DNA of 64,000 nucleotides, taken from contig CM049315.1 of assembly GCA_026874595.1 (NCBI GenBank), forward strand, positions 19,431,664 to 19,495,663. Direction: 5' to 3'. The stretch's first letter is position 1. Each line of letters starts with the position of its first letter. Source of the DNA: Sipunculus nudus (lineage: Eukaryota > Annelida > Sipuncula > Golfingiida > Sipunculidae). Of this stretch, positions 1-11,459 are shown piece by piece. The notes beneath the pieces were generated by a model, which was not told the origin of the DNA, did no database searches, and saw nothing but the letters and a program-made list of their open reading frames with translations. Position numbers and translations under genes: made by a program.

Positions 1-985
1 TGGGTCACGACCACCAGCTTAAGTGTGAAATTTTTGCAAATGCAAAATATGAAAAATATTTTATTGTAATGTTTTTTATTTATATAAGCAAATGAGAAGC
101 TAAGAGGAAAGGGCCCTCCTACTTGGTTATAGTAAAGTTCTCAATATATGATTGCAAACTAATACTCTGACAAGACTGTCATGAAGAAAAACAGTAAAAG
201 TTTTGAGATAGTGTGATGCATATGAAAAATTTACAGATGGACTGGCAAGTGGACAGAATGGACTAATACCTTCATTTCACTTTCAAGGGAATAATGCATT
301 TAAGTTTATATATAAGCCTATTTTTTTAGCATATCCACTTTTTTCATTAATAGTTTTTATCTGATTCATTTTTTTTATTTACAAGTGTTATAAATTTGTA
401 ATATAAAAGTGAAAATATAAGTTAAAATATTAGAATTCTAAGTTGCAATCATTATATATCCAGATTGTAGCTTACATTGGGTCATATTATGCATACACAT
501 ATTTTATTATTTTTAAATCAAATGTTTAAACTGAATTTAAAAGAAAATAATGCCACAACATGGCATCTACAAGATTATTCCTTGAATCACTATTAAAAAG
601 TTTTGGACATTGGAGTTTTCAGTATATGCTTAATTTTATTCACCAAAATAAAATAAAAGATTCAGTAAATTTGATAAAATAAAACATCTTTTCAAATAAA
701 GTATACACACTGTTGGTTGAATGAGGGACAACCAATATCTTTGTGCTAATTACTATCCCAGCTTTAATTAATTACTGGAATTAATAGTCAATTTCACACC
801 TGGTGAAGTTGTTACTCTTCTGAAGTAAAGAATTACTTACTGATGAACATCCACACTTTCATAGCAATACACCACTTTGTGGACACAATTAAATGTGCAC
901 TTTAATCATTTTAACCCTGGTGGTACAATACAAAATCTAAAATGTAGCATAGCCTAGAATAAGAATGAATCAAATACAGAAAATA
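1..985 (+). mobile_element. Family A/E Helitron-like element, 5' part, interrupted at 985
   Basis: Non-coding repeat whose sequence recurs at 8090-8965 and 25113-25860. The window opens inside its 5' terminal motif (TGGGTCACGAC, the second half of a palindrome that is complete at 25113). The element is interrupted at about 985 by a family D element and resumes at 2827, as shown by the uninterrupted copy near 25850. There are no open frames of note. The family assignment rests on comparison of copies within this window only. Confidence 0.7.
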
Positions 986-1189
986 ACTAGAATACGGGTA
1001 GTCGACAAGCGACTACTTGTATCCGCCTAAATCAGAGTGGAACGGGTGAAGTGTTGCATATTAGCATGGATGTCTGCAGCCAAATTGTGTATGTAGGTTG
1101 CGCTACCTACCAAAAAATCCAGAAAGCTCTATACACATGCAAAACTTTGGCCCAATCAGTCAAACGGTTCCCAAGATATGAGCTTGGAT

Positions 1190-2570
1190 ATCTGCTGCAA
1201 AAATAGAATGCAGGTGGCGCCACCTGTCATAAAATCAAGAGAGCTGTCGGGGATGTATAAACTTGCAAAATTTTAGGCAGATATGTCAAACCACTGCCGA
1301 GATATGAGTGATTTTATCCCATGGCAGACAAACAGATGGGAGCTGTGCAAACATGGCTGCAGGTGGCGCCACCAGTTTTGCGTATGATAAAGAGCTATGT
1401 GAGATTTATACACATGCAAAATTTTGGCCCAATCGGTCAAACGGTTCCCTAGATATGAGCTTGGATGTCTGCAGCGTAAACGTGAATGTAGGTGGCGCCA
1501 CCTGTCATAAAATCAGAAAAGCTATCCAGGATGTATAAGCATGCCGAATTTCAGGTGAATTAGTCAAACCACTGCAGAGATATGAGTGATTTTAACCCAA
1601 GGCAGACGAACAGATGAACACTGTGCAAACATGGTTGCAGGTGGTGCCACCATTTTCGGTGTATGTTATAAAGCTCTCCAAGGGCTACATTTGTGCAAAA
1701 CAATTTTCCTGATCGGTCAAACGGTTCCTGAGATATGAGCTTGGATGTCTGCAGCGTAAACGTGAATGTAGGTGGCGCCACCTGTCATAAAATCAGAAAA
1801 GCTATCCAGGATGTATACGCATGCCAAATTTCAGGTGAATTAGTCAAGTCACTGCAGAGATATGAGTGATTTTAACCGAAGGCAGACAAACAGATGGACA
1901 CTGTGCAAACATGGTTGCAGGTAGCGCCACCATTTTTGGTGTATGTTATAAAGCTCTCCTAGGGCTACATTTGTGCAAAAGAATTTTCCTGATCGGTCAA
2001 ACGGTTCCCGAGATATGAGCTTTGATGTCTGCAGCGTAAACGTGAATGTAGGTGGCGCCACCTGTCATAAAATCAGAAAAGCTATCCAGGATGTATACGC
2101 ATGCCCAATTTCAGGTGAATTAGTCAAGTCACTGCAGAGATATGAGTGATTTTAACCCAAGGCAGACGAACAGATGGACACTGTGCAAACATGGTTGCAG
2201 GTGGCGCCACCATTTTTGGTGTATGTTATAAAGCTTTCCAAGGGCTACATTTGTGCAAAAGAATTTTCCTGATCGGTCAAACGGTTCCCGAGATATGAGC
2301 TTGGATGTCTGCAGGGTAAACGTGAATGTAGGTGGCGCCACCTGTCATAAAATCAGAAAAGCTATCCAGGATGTTTATGCATGCCCAATTTCAGGTGAAT
2401 TAGTCAAGTCACTGCAGAGATATGAGTGATTTTAACCCAAGGCAGACGAACAGATGGACACTGTGCAAACATGGTTGCAGGTGGCGCCACCATTTTTGGT
2501 GTATGTTATAAAGCTCTCCGAGGGCTACATTTGTGCAAAAAAATTTTCCTGATCGGTCAAACGGTTCCCG
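1190..2570 (+). repeat. Dimeric tandem repeat array, about 280-bp unit
   Basis: Each unit holds two diverged half-units of about 149 and 131 bp. Each half carries a GGTGGCGCCACC palindrome or a one-base variant (1213, 1362, 1491, 1640, 1771) and a conserved stretch containing GCAAAATTT, GTCAAAC and GAGATATGAG. About five units are present. The short frames on the minus strand that repeat every 280 bp are by-products of the repeat and not genes. Confidence 0.9.
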
Positions 2571-2742
2571 AGATATGTGGGTTTATGTGTGGAAACAGAC
2601 GCACAAACGGACGCAGAGCGCAAAGGAAAGGTCAGAGGTCAAAACAAAATCGGGGCGCAGCAGTTCACATGTGACCCGAACATAATCCCGGGTTTCGGAA
2701 AATTCCGCCCAGCGGTTACAGAGGAGTTCTCCGGACACCTAC

Positions 2743-2743
<1 letters not shown>

Positions 2744-2779
<36 letters not shown>
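2744..2779 (+). repeat. (CGG)12 trinucleotide repeat
   Basis: Twelve uninterrupted CGG triplets just before the 3' hairpin of the D element. The equivalent positions in two related copies (about 3743-3770 and 39190-39205) are short and unexpanded, so the expansion is private to this copy. It creates spurious poly-Ala and poly-Gly frames. Confidence 0.95.
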
Positions 2780-2780
<1 letters not shown>

Positions 2781-2794
2781 CAGCTGAAAACATA

Positions 2795-2824
2795 GTATCC
2801 GCAAAACTCTGTTTTGGCGGATAC
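2795..2824 (+). other. Family D 3' terminal hairpin
   Basis: GTATCCGC plus AAAA pairs with TTTT plus GGCGGATAC across a short CTCTG loop. The same hairpin recurs at 3780-3809, and its right arm is kept at 39211-39226. It lies at the 3' boundary of the element, the position expected for a Helitron-type terminator hairpin. Confidence 0.8.
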
Positions 2825-2826
2825 AA

Positions 2827-3700
2827 TAACATTCATCAAGTTTATGCACCATCTGGGGGGGGGAGGGGAGTGCAGGGCAGAGGGGAAGCCTGCTGGTAGT
2901 GGCCAAGCTGAGCCAAGGCAAGCTGCCTGGGGTGGGTTACATAATGCAAGTGAAGGTGTACTACTAGATGGGCTAGATGTAAACAACACTTGACATGGTG
3001 CATGAAAACTTGAATAAAAGCTACTCTTTTCAATCAATTCCTTTGAAATTTCAGATTGTAAAAGATTAAATCCTTATGTATATATGCTGTAAAAATTAAA
3101 TCAACAGTGCTTACAGGGAAAAAACGTGCCATTGCCAAAGTTGGACAAGATTTAAGGTATTGATTTTTTATTTATGCTAATAACTTAAAAAAGTTGCAAA
3201 ATTCAGATCTAATTTTGGGTAAACAATTGAATCTTGATTATATGAAGTTATATTCCTGGAAAAAAATCTCTAGCTTCAGCAACTCTCATGTTAGGTGAGT
3301 AAATATATTTCCTGATTTTTTTAAAAATTGCATTATATTTTGACCCATAACTTCAAAATAATACCCAACACTGACCTAATTTTTTGTATGTTCATAGAAA
3401 ATGTATGAAAGAATGTGAATACTAAATATGATCAAAAACAGATCAGTGGTTTTGATATTAAGCAGCCTTGAAGTATAACAATGGCTTTTTTATGGAAAAC
3501 AGAGGTTTTCCCTTAATATCTCGAAGGAACAAAGTCCTAATGACCCAATTTTCGGTATGATAGGAGATTTTGGGGACATCTAATGGTATGCAAAATTTTG
3601 GAATTGTAGGTCCAATGGTTTCAAAACATGCCCTGTTAACGGCTGGACGACGGACAAAGGACCACGACTATAGCTCAGATTATAGTCAGCTGAGCTAAAA
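2827..3700 (+). mobile_element. Family A/E Helitron-like element, 3' part
   Basis: Continuation of the element broken at 985. It starts at TAACATTCATC, includes a G9 tract (2855-2863) and the family A core, and ends with the module ...GGACGACGGAC... plus the hairpin TAGCTCAG/CTGAGCTA (3671-3696). The same core and ending recur at 4136-4790, 9716-10585, 31340-32068 and, on the minus strand, at 46233-46990. Confidence 0.75.
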
Positions 3701-4135
3701 TTCTGCCCAGTGGTTATGGAGGAGTTCTCCAGAAACCTATACGCGATGGCAGCAGCGTCTGCGTCTGACTGAAAACATAGTATCCGCAAAACTCTGTTTT
3801 GGCGGATACAATGATTGTAGCTGGCACCACCAGTCTTATATACAAGGAAGAGATATATACATATGCCCAATGTCCCGATATGTATAAACATGCTCAATTT
3901 TAGGCTGATGTATCAATTCCTCTGTAGAAATAAGCAGGCACATACACTGCAAAAGTCAACGTAGGTGGCATCACCTGTCTTGTAAATGAGAATACCATCA
4001 AAGACGCATAGACAGGTAAAAATATCAGTCCAATACATCAAACTTCCCCAGGCCTGCATGAAGCCTGTATAATTAGCCTGAAAGGTCAACAAGGGTGACA
4101 TACAGGTGACTAAGGGGGGCTTCATCATAGTCTTT
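3701..4135 (+). repeat. Truncated family D 3' end plus flanking G repeat
   Basis: 3701-3811 matches the last stretch of D (rejoining at the GGAGTTCTCC region and ending GGCGGATACAA). It is followed by about 320 bp of repeat G (AGCTGGCACCACCAGTC...) that also follows the D element ending at 39228. G here lacks one unit of about 130 bp present at 39229-39590. No gene is seen. Confidence 0.65.
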
Positions 4136-4790
4136 CATGGTCTTATAAATACTTTAATAAAAGCTACAGTTTTAGGCCAATTCCTTTCAAATTTCAGAAT
4201 TAAGAAGCTGAAATCCTAATGTTTGCATGATATGGCCAAATTTGGGCAAAATTTAAGGTACTGATTTTATATTTATGTTCATAACTTAAATATTTGCAAA
4301 ATTCAGATTTAATTTTGGATATAAATTTGAATCTTGATTAAATTATGTTATGTCCCTCTAGCTTCAACATTTCTCATGTTAAGTGAGTAAATATCTTTCC
4401 TCATTTTTACAAAGTGCATTATGTTCTGGCCCATAACTTCAAGAAATTACACAATACTGGCAAGTACATAGTAAACATAAAAAGGAATATTTATGCCAAA
4501 GAGAAACAAAACAGTTCTTGTGGTTTCAATATAAGGCAGTCTTGAAGTGTAACAACAGTTTTTTTATGAAAAATTAAGTTTTTTCCCTTAATTTTTCAAA
4601 GGAACAAAGTCACAGTGACACAATTTTGGGGTTTGGTGGGAGAAATTTGGGACATCTAACTGTATGTCCAATTTCAGATTCCAATAAAATTCAAAACATG
4701 CCTTGCTAACAGACATCTGGACAGATGGCCGGACAGAGGGCCATCGCTATAGCTCAGATGACTTATATATAGTCAGCTGAGCTAAAAACC
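4136..4790 (+). mobile_element. Family A element, 5'-truncated copy
   Basis: Family A core without its 5' half or poly-G tract. It ends with an ACGG-like stretch and the hairpin TAGCTCAG.../...CTGAGCTA (about 4750-4785). Non-coding. Confidence 0.7.
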
Positions 4791-4980
4791 GATAGAGGTT
4801 TTAGGGATACTGTGTTGCATATAAAATATTTACAGATGGACAGACAGGTGAACAGAAATGACATCACTTTGTTTCAGTTTCTGCTGTGGCAAGGGAATAA
4901 TGATTTCAAGTTTACATTAAACCTTATTTTTTTAGCATATCCTTTTTTGGCATTATTTTGTGAATTTTGGCTGAAATGCC
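4791..4980 (+). repeat. Fragment of the A/E element
   Basis: Contains the GATACTGTGTTGCAT...TTTACAGATGGACAG stretch also found near 200-290, 8247-8310 and 25325-25400. It is a short repeat fragment lying just downstream (in gene orientation) of the CEP120 exon, so it is intronic. Confidence 0.55.
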
Positions 4981-5116
4981 TGACAGACAGATGGATATCA
5001 CATTACTCCAGCATAAGCTCATCGGGGCTATGCTGGATGCACTGAAAATAAATGACAAATATCTAATGTTTACAGGTGTTTTCAGTGAGACAGATGGCCA
5101 GGTAATGAGGATATAC

Positions 5117-5358
5117 TTGTCTAGCTGCTCCTTGAGCTCCTGGAGCTCCTTCTCCGTCTGTACCACCTCCTTTTCCTCAGCAGCCAGGTACCTCAGCCTC
5201 ATGTGCTCCAGCTCCTGCTGCTGTCTCCTCAGCTCTGCCTTGGCTGCAGCTTGTTCTTTCTGCCTTATCCGGGACAGCTCTTTCAGTGCTTTAGCCCACT
5301 GCTGTTTGTAATGCACTTTTGCCTTGGTAAGAGTGTCCACCTTACGTTCCAGCTCTAC
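5117..5358 (-). CDS. CEP120: CEP120-like centrosomal protein, one internal exon
   Basis: CEP120 is a centriole-elongation and centrosome protein; this exon encodes part of its C-terminal coiled coil. The minus-strand translation starts VELERK and contains HYKQQWAKALKEL, an E/K/R/Q-rich heptad stretch and MRLRYLAAEEKE, which I recognise as the conserved CEP120 segment just before its C-terminus. The exon is bounded by a ...TTGTAG acceptor (exon from 5358, or from 5354 if a second AG is used) and a GTATAT donor after 5117. It is about 242 nt and open throughout. No neighbouring CEP120 exon was recognised in the window: the C-terminal exon should lie below position 1 and the upstream exons at higher coordinates, perhaps beyond repeat-filled introns. 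A retained exon of a decayed copy is the alternative. Confidence 0.82.
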
Positions 5359-5447
5359 CTACAATGGAGCATAAACATTAATCTGACGCTCACATCATGT
5401 ACATATTAGTTTCTGTTCACCTCCATTCACAGTATCTTACATACACA

Positions 5448-5482
5448 ATACAAGGGACCCATGGGTCACGGCGCTCAGCTGA
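5448..5482 (+). repeat. Family A/H 5' terminal motif (palindromic)
   Basis: ACAAGGGACCCATGGGTCACGGCGCTCAGCTG-type terminus, containing the palindrome GACCCATGGGTC and the motif GCTCAGCTG, which is the inverse of CAGCTGAGC in the family's 3' hairpin. Here it is essentially solo, within the CEP120 intron. Confidence 0.6.
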
Positions 5483-5781
5483 TCGTGATTGGACTATAAA
5501 TGTTTCTCCACTGTGATACTATATCGAGTCGATAAAGCTTATGAATATCATGTACATGTTGGGCTATTATAAAGGAATGTAATGTAATATGTGAGTAAAT
5601 GATAAAATGAAATTACCTGACTGATGGATTAATAGAGTCAAATAAAGTTGTTTATTTTTTATTTATTTAGGAGGGGTTGAAAATTGTGATATATTTGAGC
5701 AAATATGAATGCAATGACAGCAGTAATAAGCAGTAGTAGAATGATGATAAGGCTATTTGTTGAAGGATCTAAAGTGTATGG

Positions 5782-7781
5782 TACCGTAAAAGTCGTTGCA
5801 GAAGTCGCATCCTTATTACAAGTCACACCCTGACTTTTGGGATGCCCCTGGGGAATAGCCGTTCAAGTTTAGTTTCAGGAAAAGTCCATAATATAGGTCG
5901 CACCCAGACTTCGGAGGCGCCCCAACCACCTGATACTTTTGGAATTTGAGTATCATTCCTTGCGATGCAAGACTACAACCAACGTCCCCGTAGTACTTTT
6001 GTGGTTTATAAACTAGATAAACCATTTAAACGTAAAAATAATTGGACAGCTTTAATACAATGCTTATATTTAAGGAATAACAACAGAATCTTAACATATA
6101 AAGTCGGGGTTCAATTGTCAGGTAAGATTTGTACAGTGCCAAAGTCAGCTGCGTCGGATAACATTTTGTGCTGTGAAACGATGTCATTGTTGCCGTTTCT
6201 TACTAGGTTAAGTAACATTAGAATGCAAATATCAAGTTAAAGGACTGTATTAATAAACTAAAAGAGGCTGAGGCAAAATACTATCACAATCGAGCAACTC
6301 TTTAAATCGTTAAAGATCGTCAAACCTAGGGTGGATTCATTAGACTATGATTAGTTTGCGTACGCGTGACGAGTCCCAATCCGTCGCATTGGGCATGATT
6401 TGAACTGACTTAAGACAACTGAAAGATGGAAAGAATAATTCAGTTTGAATTTATTCACCTAATTTCTTAAATGGGCTCTAAAACTGAATTTATTATCCCT
6501 TCAATTAAGTGTTACAACATACCATCTAGGCGCGGCACATGCACGGTATTACTGAAATACATGTCAGTCAATAGGGGGATAATGAACGCTTTATTGACCG
6601 GTCAGTTAACGTAAAATAAACATAATTGAATTTACAGATATTATATTTACTGAGACTAATGATTTATTTTTCTTTGATAATATCTGGAAAACCCAATTTC
6701 CATCGTTATCAGTGATTATATTCAAGTGGCTTGGATGTATGGCAAACTCAGCCGTGTTGAACCAGATCCGTCATGACACCAAACGGTGCCGGTTCCCGTG
6801 AAATTTAGGTGCGTATGTGGCATTTTAAGTAAATAAAATATATACCTATATGGTGTTTGTTATTTCTTTATATCGATTAATGTCTTGATTAAAAAAATCA
6901 CGAATACGTCAACGCACGATTGACCGTAATGCATGCGTGCCGCCATATTGTTGGGCATACGATCGTCCTGAAAGAGACACGGGTAACACTCGAAGCAAAT
7001 CGTAAATTTGTAGCTCACGTGAAACGTTATAACATTGTTATCCAAAACGCTTGAAAACCACGAGATGGTGACAGTGACCTAATGGTTCTTAATATGAGAG
7101 TTTATAATTGTGGATATCAGTCACGGAAGGCTTAGTTGACATGGGGATGTAAAGGTCATTGCACGGGTGACCCGGGGCTTGAACTTCCGCTACACGGCTT
7201 CAAAGGTCAGCTGGTATTCAGCGATCAACCGGGCAGGCAAAAGAATTCACGACGTATGTGAAGTGGATCAAGCTTTAATGTGACGCAACTTTACATGCAT
7301 AAACGGATATGGAACCGCGAGTTTTTCATTATGGAAAGCATACCCATATAGTTAAACGGAAAGAAAATGTACATCAAAAAGCGGCAGACTGGCATATGCG
7401 TCAAATTGACTCATGATATAATAGTAACGCAGATTAGGAAGTGTCACTTGAATGGCGACTTGTCAGAACGGGTAGGTCTTGAACTGGGCAAATTTAAAAT
7501 TTGCATTTAATGTTAATAAAATGAAAATTTCGTCAGTTACAAAATATAAAGCATAAGAGATGGTTAAAAGTGTAAATTATTGGGGAAAGACGTTTCACAA
7601 AGCACTGGTTAAAGGTATTGCCGATTATCGCTCAACTGACGTCGTTCCATGTACCGGGAAAGCTGACAGAAACGGGATAAGTACGTTTTACAAGTCGCAT
7701 CCCGACTTTGCTAGAAAATTCTAGTTTTTAGAATTCGATTTCCTAGTACAAGTCGCGACTTCTGCAAAGACTTTTACGGTA
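5782..7781. mobile_element. 2.0-kb TIR element with TA target duplication, no transposase
   Basis: Terminal inverted repeats start CCGTAAAAGTCGTTGCAGAA (from 5784) and match the other end (to 7779) at all but one of about 25 positions, flanked by TA on both sides. Copies of an AAGTCGCATCC/GTCGCACCC-like motif lie inside both ends. No transposase frame is visible in 2 kb, so it is non-autonomous. A TA duplication fits the Tc1/mariner group or other TA-targeting families; the exact superfamily is not resolved. Confidence 0.8.
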
Positions 7782-8089
7782 GTCTGCAAGCGTTCAATTT
7801 GACAGATATGTTATGATTAACTATGCTGATGAAGTGATTTATGAATATGTGACTGTATGACACAATATCTCTTTAGTCTTGACAAGGTACATTATTGTGA
7901 TGCCCACTATGTCCACATATTACACAATATTGACATAATTTCTGGCATGTACATAGGTACCTATGGTCGAATAGTTATACAAAATATTAAAGTATGAATA
8001 TATCTGATTCATCTTGTTCTTACTTACTGAGGCTGACTTTTGGATGGGGTTCGGAGAAGGGAAAAGTGAGGGCAGCACGAAGGTGGATG

Positions 8090-9715
8090 TAGAAATATTC
8101 TATTGTAATGTTTTTCATTTATATAAGAATATGAAAAGCTAAGAGGAAAGGGGCCCTCCTACTTGGTTATAGTAAAGTTCTAAATATATGATTGCAAACT
8201 AATACTCTGACAAGACTGTCATGAAGAAAAACAGTAAAAATTTTGAGATACTGTGTTGCATACGAAAATTTACAGATGGACAGGCAAGTGGACAGAATGG
8301 ACTAATGGAATTTTTTTAAGCAGATCCACTTTTTCCATTAAGAAGTTTTTATCTGAATCATTTTTTTATTTACAGGTTTATAAATTTTTAATTAAAAAAC
8401 CTGAAAATATAAGTTTAAATATTAGAATTGTTGCAAAAGTTGCAATCATTATATATACAGAGTAAAAAACATTGGGTCATATTATACATACACATATATT
8501 TTATTATTTTTAAATCATAAATGTTTAAACTGATTTTAAAAGAAAATAATGCCACAACATGGCATCTACAAGAATATTCCTTGAATCACTATTAAAAAGT
8601 TTTGCACATTGGAGTTTTCAGGACATGCTTAATTTTATTCACCAAAACAAAATAAAAGAAAATTTGATAAAATAAAACATCTTTTCAAATAAAGTATACA
8701 CACTGTTGGTTGAATGAGGGACAACCAATATCATTGTGCTAATTACTATCCCAGTTTTAATTAATTACTGGAATTAATAGTCAATTTCACACCTCGTGAA
8801 GTTTTTACTCTTCTGAAGTAAGGAATTACTTATCTCATGAACATCCACACTTTCACAGCAATACACCACTTTGTGGACACAATTAAATGTACACTTTAAT
8901 CATTGTAACCCTGGTGGTTCAATACAAAATCTAAAATGTAGCATGTCCAAGAATAAAATAAAAATAAAAATTATTACATTCATCTAGTTTATGCACCAGC
9001 TGGGGGGGGGGGGATGAGTGCAGGGCAGAGGGGAAGCCTGCTAGTAATGGCCAAGCTGGGCTAAGGTAAGCTGCCTAGGGTGGGTTACATAATGCAAATG
9101 AAGGCTGTACTACTAGGTGGGCAAGATGTAAACAACACTTGATATGTTATATGAAAACATGAATAAAAGCTATTCATTCCAATCAATTTCTTTTGAAAGT
9201 TCAGATTTTAAAAGATTAAATCCTTATGCATATATGCTGGGAAAATTAAATCAACAGTGCCAAAGTTGGACAAGATTTTAGGTATTGATTTTTTATTTAT
9301 GCTAATAACTTGAAAAATTTGCAAAATTCAGATCTAATTTTGGGTAAACAATTGAATCTTGATTAAATAAAGTTATATTCCTGAAAAAAAAGTCTCTAGG
9401 TTCAGCAATTCTTATGTTACGTGAGTAAATATATTTCCTGATTTTTTAAAAAATTGCATTATGTTCTGGCCCATAATTCAAAATAATACCCAATACTGAC
9501 CTAATTTTTGGTATGTTCATAGAAAATGTATAAAAGAATGTGAATACTAAATACGATCAAAAACAGATCAGTGGTTTTGATATTAGGCAGCCTTGAAGTG
9601 TAACAATGGCTTTTTTTTAAGGAAAACAGAGTTCTTTTTCCTTAATATCTCGAAGGAACAAAGTCCTAATGACCCAATTTTTGGTATGGTAGGAGATTTT
9701 GGGGACATCTAAAAT
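8090..9715 (+). mobile_element. Family A/E element, copy 2 (3' end replaced)
   Basis: Collinear with 40-985 plus 2827-3590 but uninterrupted, with a G12 tract at 9002-9013. It breaks off at about 9715 and is joined to a second A-type unit. Its 5' palindromic end is missing. Non-coding. Confidence 0.7.
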
Positions 9716-10585
9716 TATGTCAACAGCCTGGGGAGCATAGAGATGTGCACTGAATGACCTACAGTCATCAAAGTGGACTGCTTGACAGTGTAATGGAATA
9801 CAACAAGAGCCTCCAAAAAAATTTAATAACTAGCCTAATTTTGCAGCTTTTATTTTCAAATTTCAGATTTTAACAGATTAAATCCTTATGTATACATGGT
9901 GTGAAAATTAAATCCACAGTATTTACAGGAAAAAAACGTGACATGGCCAAAGTTGGGCAAAATTTAAGGTACCAATTTTATATTTTTGCCAATATTTAAA
10001 AAAATTTAACAAATTTTGATCTAATTTTTGGTATACAATTAAATTTTGATTAATTAAAGTTGTATTACTGGAAAAAAGTCCCTACCTTTAACACTTTTGG
10101 TCTTAAGTGACCAAATATCTTCCTGATTTTTTTACAAAGTCCATTATGTTTGGGCCCATAACTTTTTTAAATTATATAATACTGACTTGATATCTGGCAT
10201 GTACATAGAAACTATATAGAGGAATATTTATGGTAAATATGAAGAAAACCAGATGAGTGGTTTTGATATTAGGCAGTCCTGAAGTGTGAAAATAGATTTC
10301 TAATAAAAAATTGAGGTTTTTCCTTAATATCTCAAAGGAACGAAGTCCTATTGACCCAATTTTTGGCATGGTAGGAGTTTTTGGAGACATCTAACTGTAT
10401 GCCGAAATTCAGATTCGTAGGTCCAACGGTGTCGAAACGTGCCAGTCTTACGGACAGACATCCAGACGGACAGACAGACAGACGGACGGACAGACATCCA
10501 GACGGACGGACAGACAGACGGACAGACGACGGACAATGGACCATGACTATAGCTCAGATGACTTATAGTCAGCTGAGCTAAAAAT
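9716..10585 (+). mobile_element. Family A element, diverged second unit with complete 3' end
   Basis: A subfamily of A (core from about 9820) that ends with a (GGACAGAC)n-like microsatellite and the hairpin TAGCTCAG/CTGAGCTA followed by AAAAA at about 10550-10584. CAGCTGAGC at 10570-10578 is the inverse of the family's 5' motif. Confidence 0.75.
10453..10535 (+). repeat. ACGG/ACAG-type microsatellite
   Basis: Irregular GGAC/AGAC tetranucleotide run inside the 3' module of the A element. Similar runs lie at 27146-27175 (family C) and, reversed, at 46270-46330, always just inside a 3' hairpin. Confidence 0.9.
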
Positions 10586-10959
10586 ATATGCAGTTAATTT
10601 ATACAGAAGTCATACTTGATTGAAAATTATTTGTACATAGTGTCTTTTTTAAACTCAAATAGAGAGTGGGTATCTTTGATAAGATGTTTGGATAAAAACA
10701 AGATATAAACCTGAACACAAGAATACTGCAGTTGGGCAAAAGGTAATGATTTTACATGTATGCTAATAAACTCAAAATTTTGGCCTAATTTCTGGCATAC
10801 CTTAAATTTGCAAGTGCAAAAATGCTTAAATACACTCACATGACTTAAATTGAAAGTGCAGATCAAGAACTGACTAAAATAACCCTCATAAAATTGTCAA
10901 AATGAGAAAAACCCCCAAAACAATTTAGTTCAATTTATATGCAGTATAAAGTGAGAATT
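10586..10959. other. No gene seen
   Basis: AT-rich sequence with short open frames only. I see no splice-supported exon or recognisable repeat boundary. Confidence 0.4.
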
Positions 10960-11450
10960 CATACAGCCTTTGCTGAGAAAAGCTGTCCATTGTGTCTGTG
11001 TTCAATGGAAAACGGCATAAACCAGGGCCAAAGTACCAATGTGTGTGACATGGTTTTGAAAAACTGGATGGGCTAAATTTCTTCAAAATTTGCATGACTG
11101 CAGAGATATATGCTAGGAGGATGCATATACTTTCATGTTTTCATTAGTTACACAGTGCATGACTGCATAATAGGCCACCAATGTTAGAAAGAGTGCCATT
11201 TCTTATTTGGCCCATGATACACACAAAAACAAAATCACCAAAATGTAGGTGGAGCTGCCAATTCGGGTTTGTGGCTTTTTTTGGGGGGTTCACAGCCAAT
11301 TTACAATACTGTTTTGCAAACTTGTATACAAAATTTCAGGAGTAACTTTCCAGGCATTGCTGAAAAAAGCTGCTGGCGGTAATGGGTGGCAGATGCCAGA
11401 TGACAGACTGACACTGCACAATGGCTAAAGCTCATACGTGAGCTAAAAAA
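10960..11450 (+). mobile_element. Helitron-like fragment with a distinct 3' hairpin
   Basis: Core with TTTCAGGAGTAACTTTCCAGG-type sequence, then CAGACTGACACTGC, then the hairpin AGCTCA-TAC-GTGAGCT (11429-11444) and poly-A. The end logic resembles family A but the hairpin sequence differs, so it is probably a separate family. Single copy in the window. Confidence 0.5.
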
Positions 11451-11459
11451 ATTGATTCA

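Larger units (their letters stand above)
986..2826 (+). mobile_element. Family D Helitron-like non-autonomous element, copy 1
   Basis: It begins ACTAGAATACGGGTAG, as do the copies at 36154 and 44321. A small hairpin (GTAGTCG/CGACTAC) follows, then tandem repeats, then a 3' hairpin ending GGCGGATACAA. The 5' motif TTGTATCCGCC (1017-1027) is the exact reverse complement of the last 11 bases (2816-2826). It codes for nothing recognisable. The architecture of tandem cores with a terminal hairpin matches pearl/HINE-type Helitrons; placing it in Helentrons is inference. It sits inside the A/E element. Confidence 0.75.

Noticed and set aside
1190-2570. CRISPR array
   Set aside because: Units of about 280 bp without short direct repeats and unique spacers; the context is a eukaryotic mobile element.
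2639-3037. Poly-Ala/Pro frames of 60-132 codons
   Set aside because: They come from the (CGG)12 run and the poly-G region at a repeat junction.
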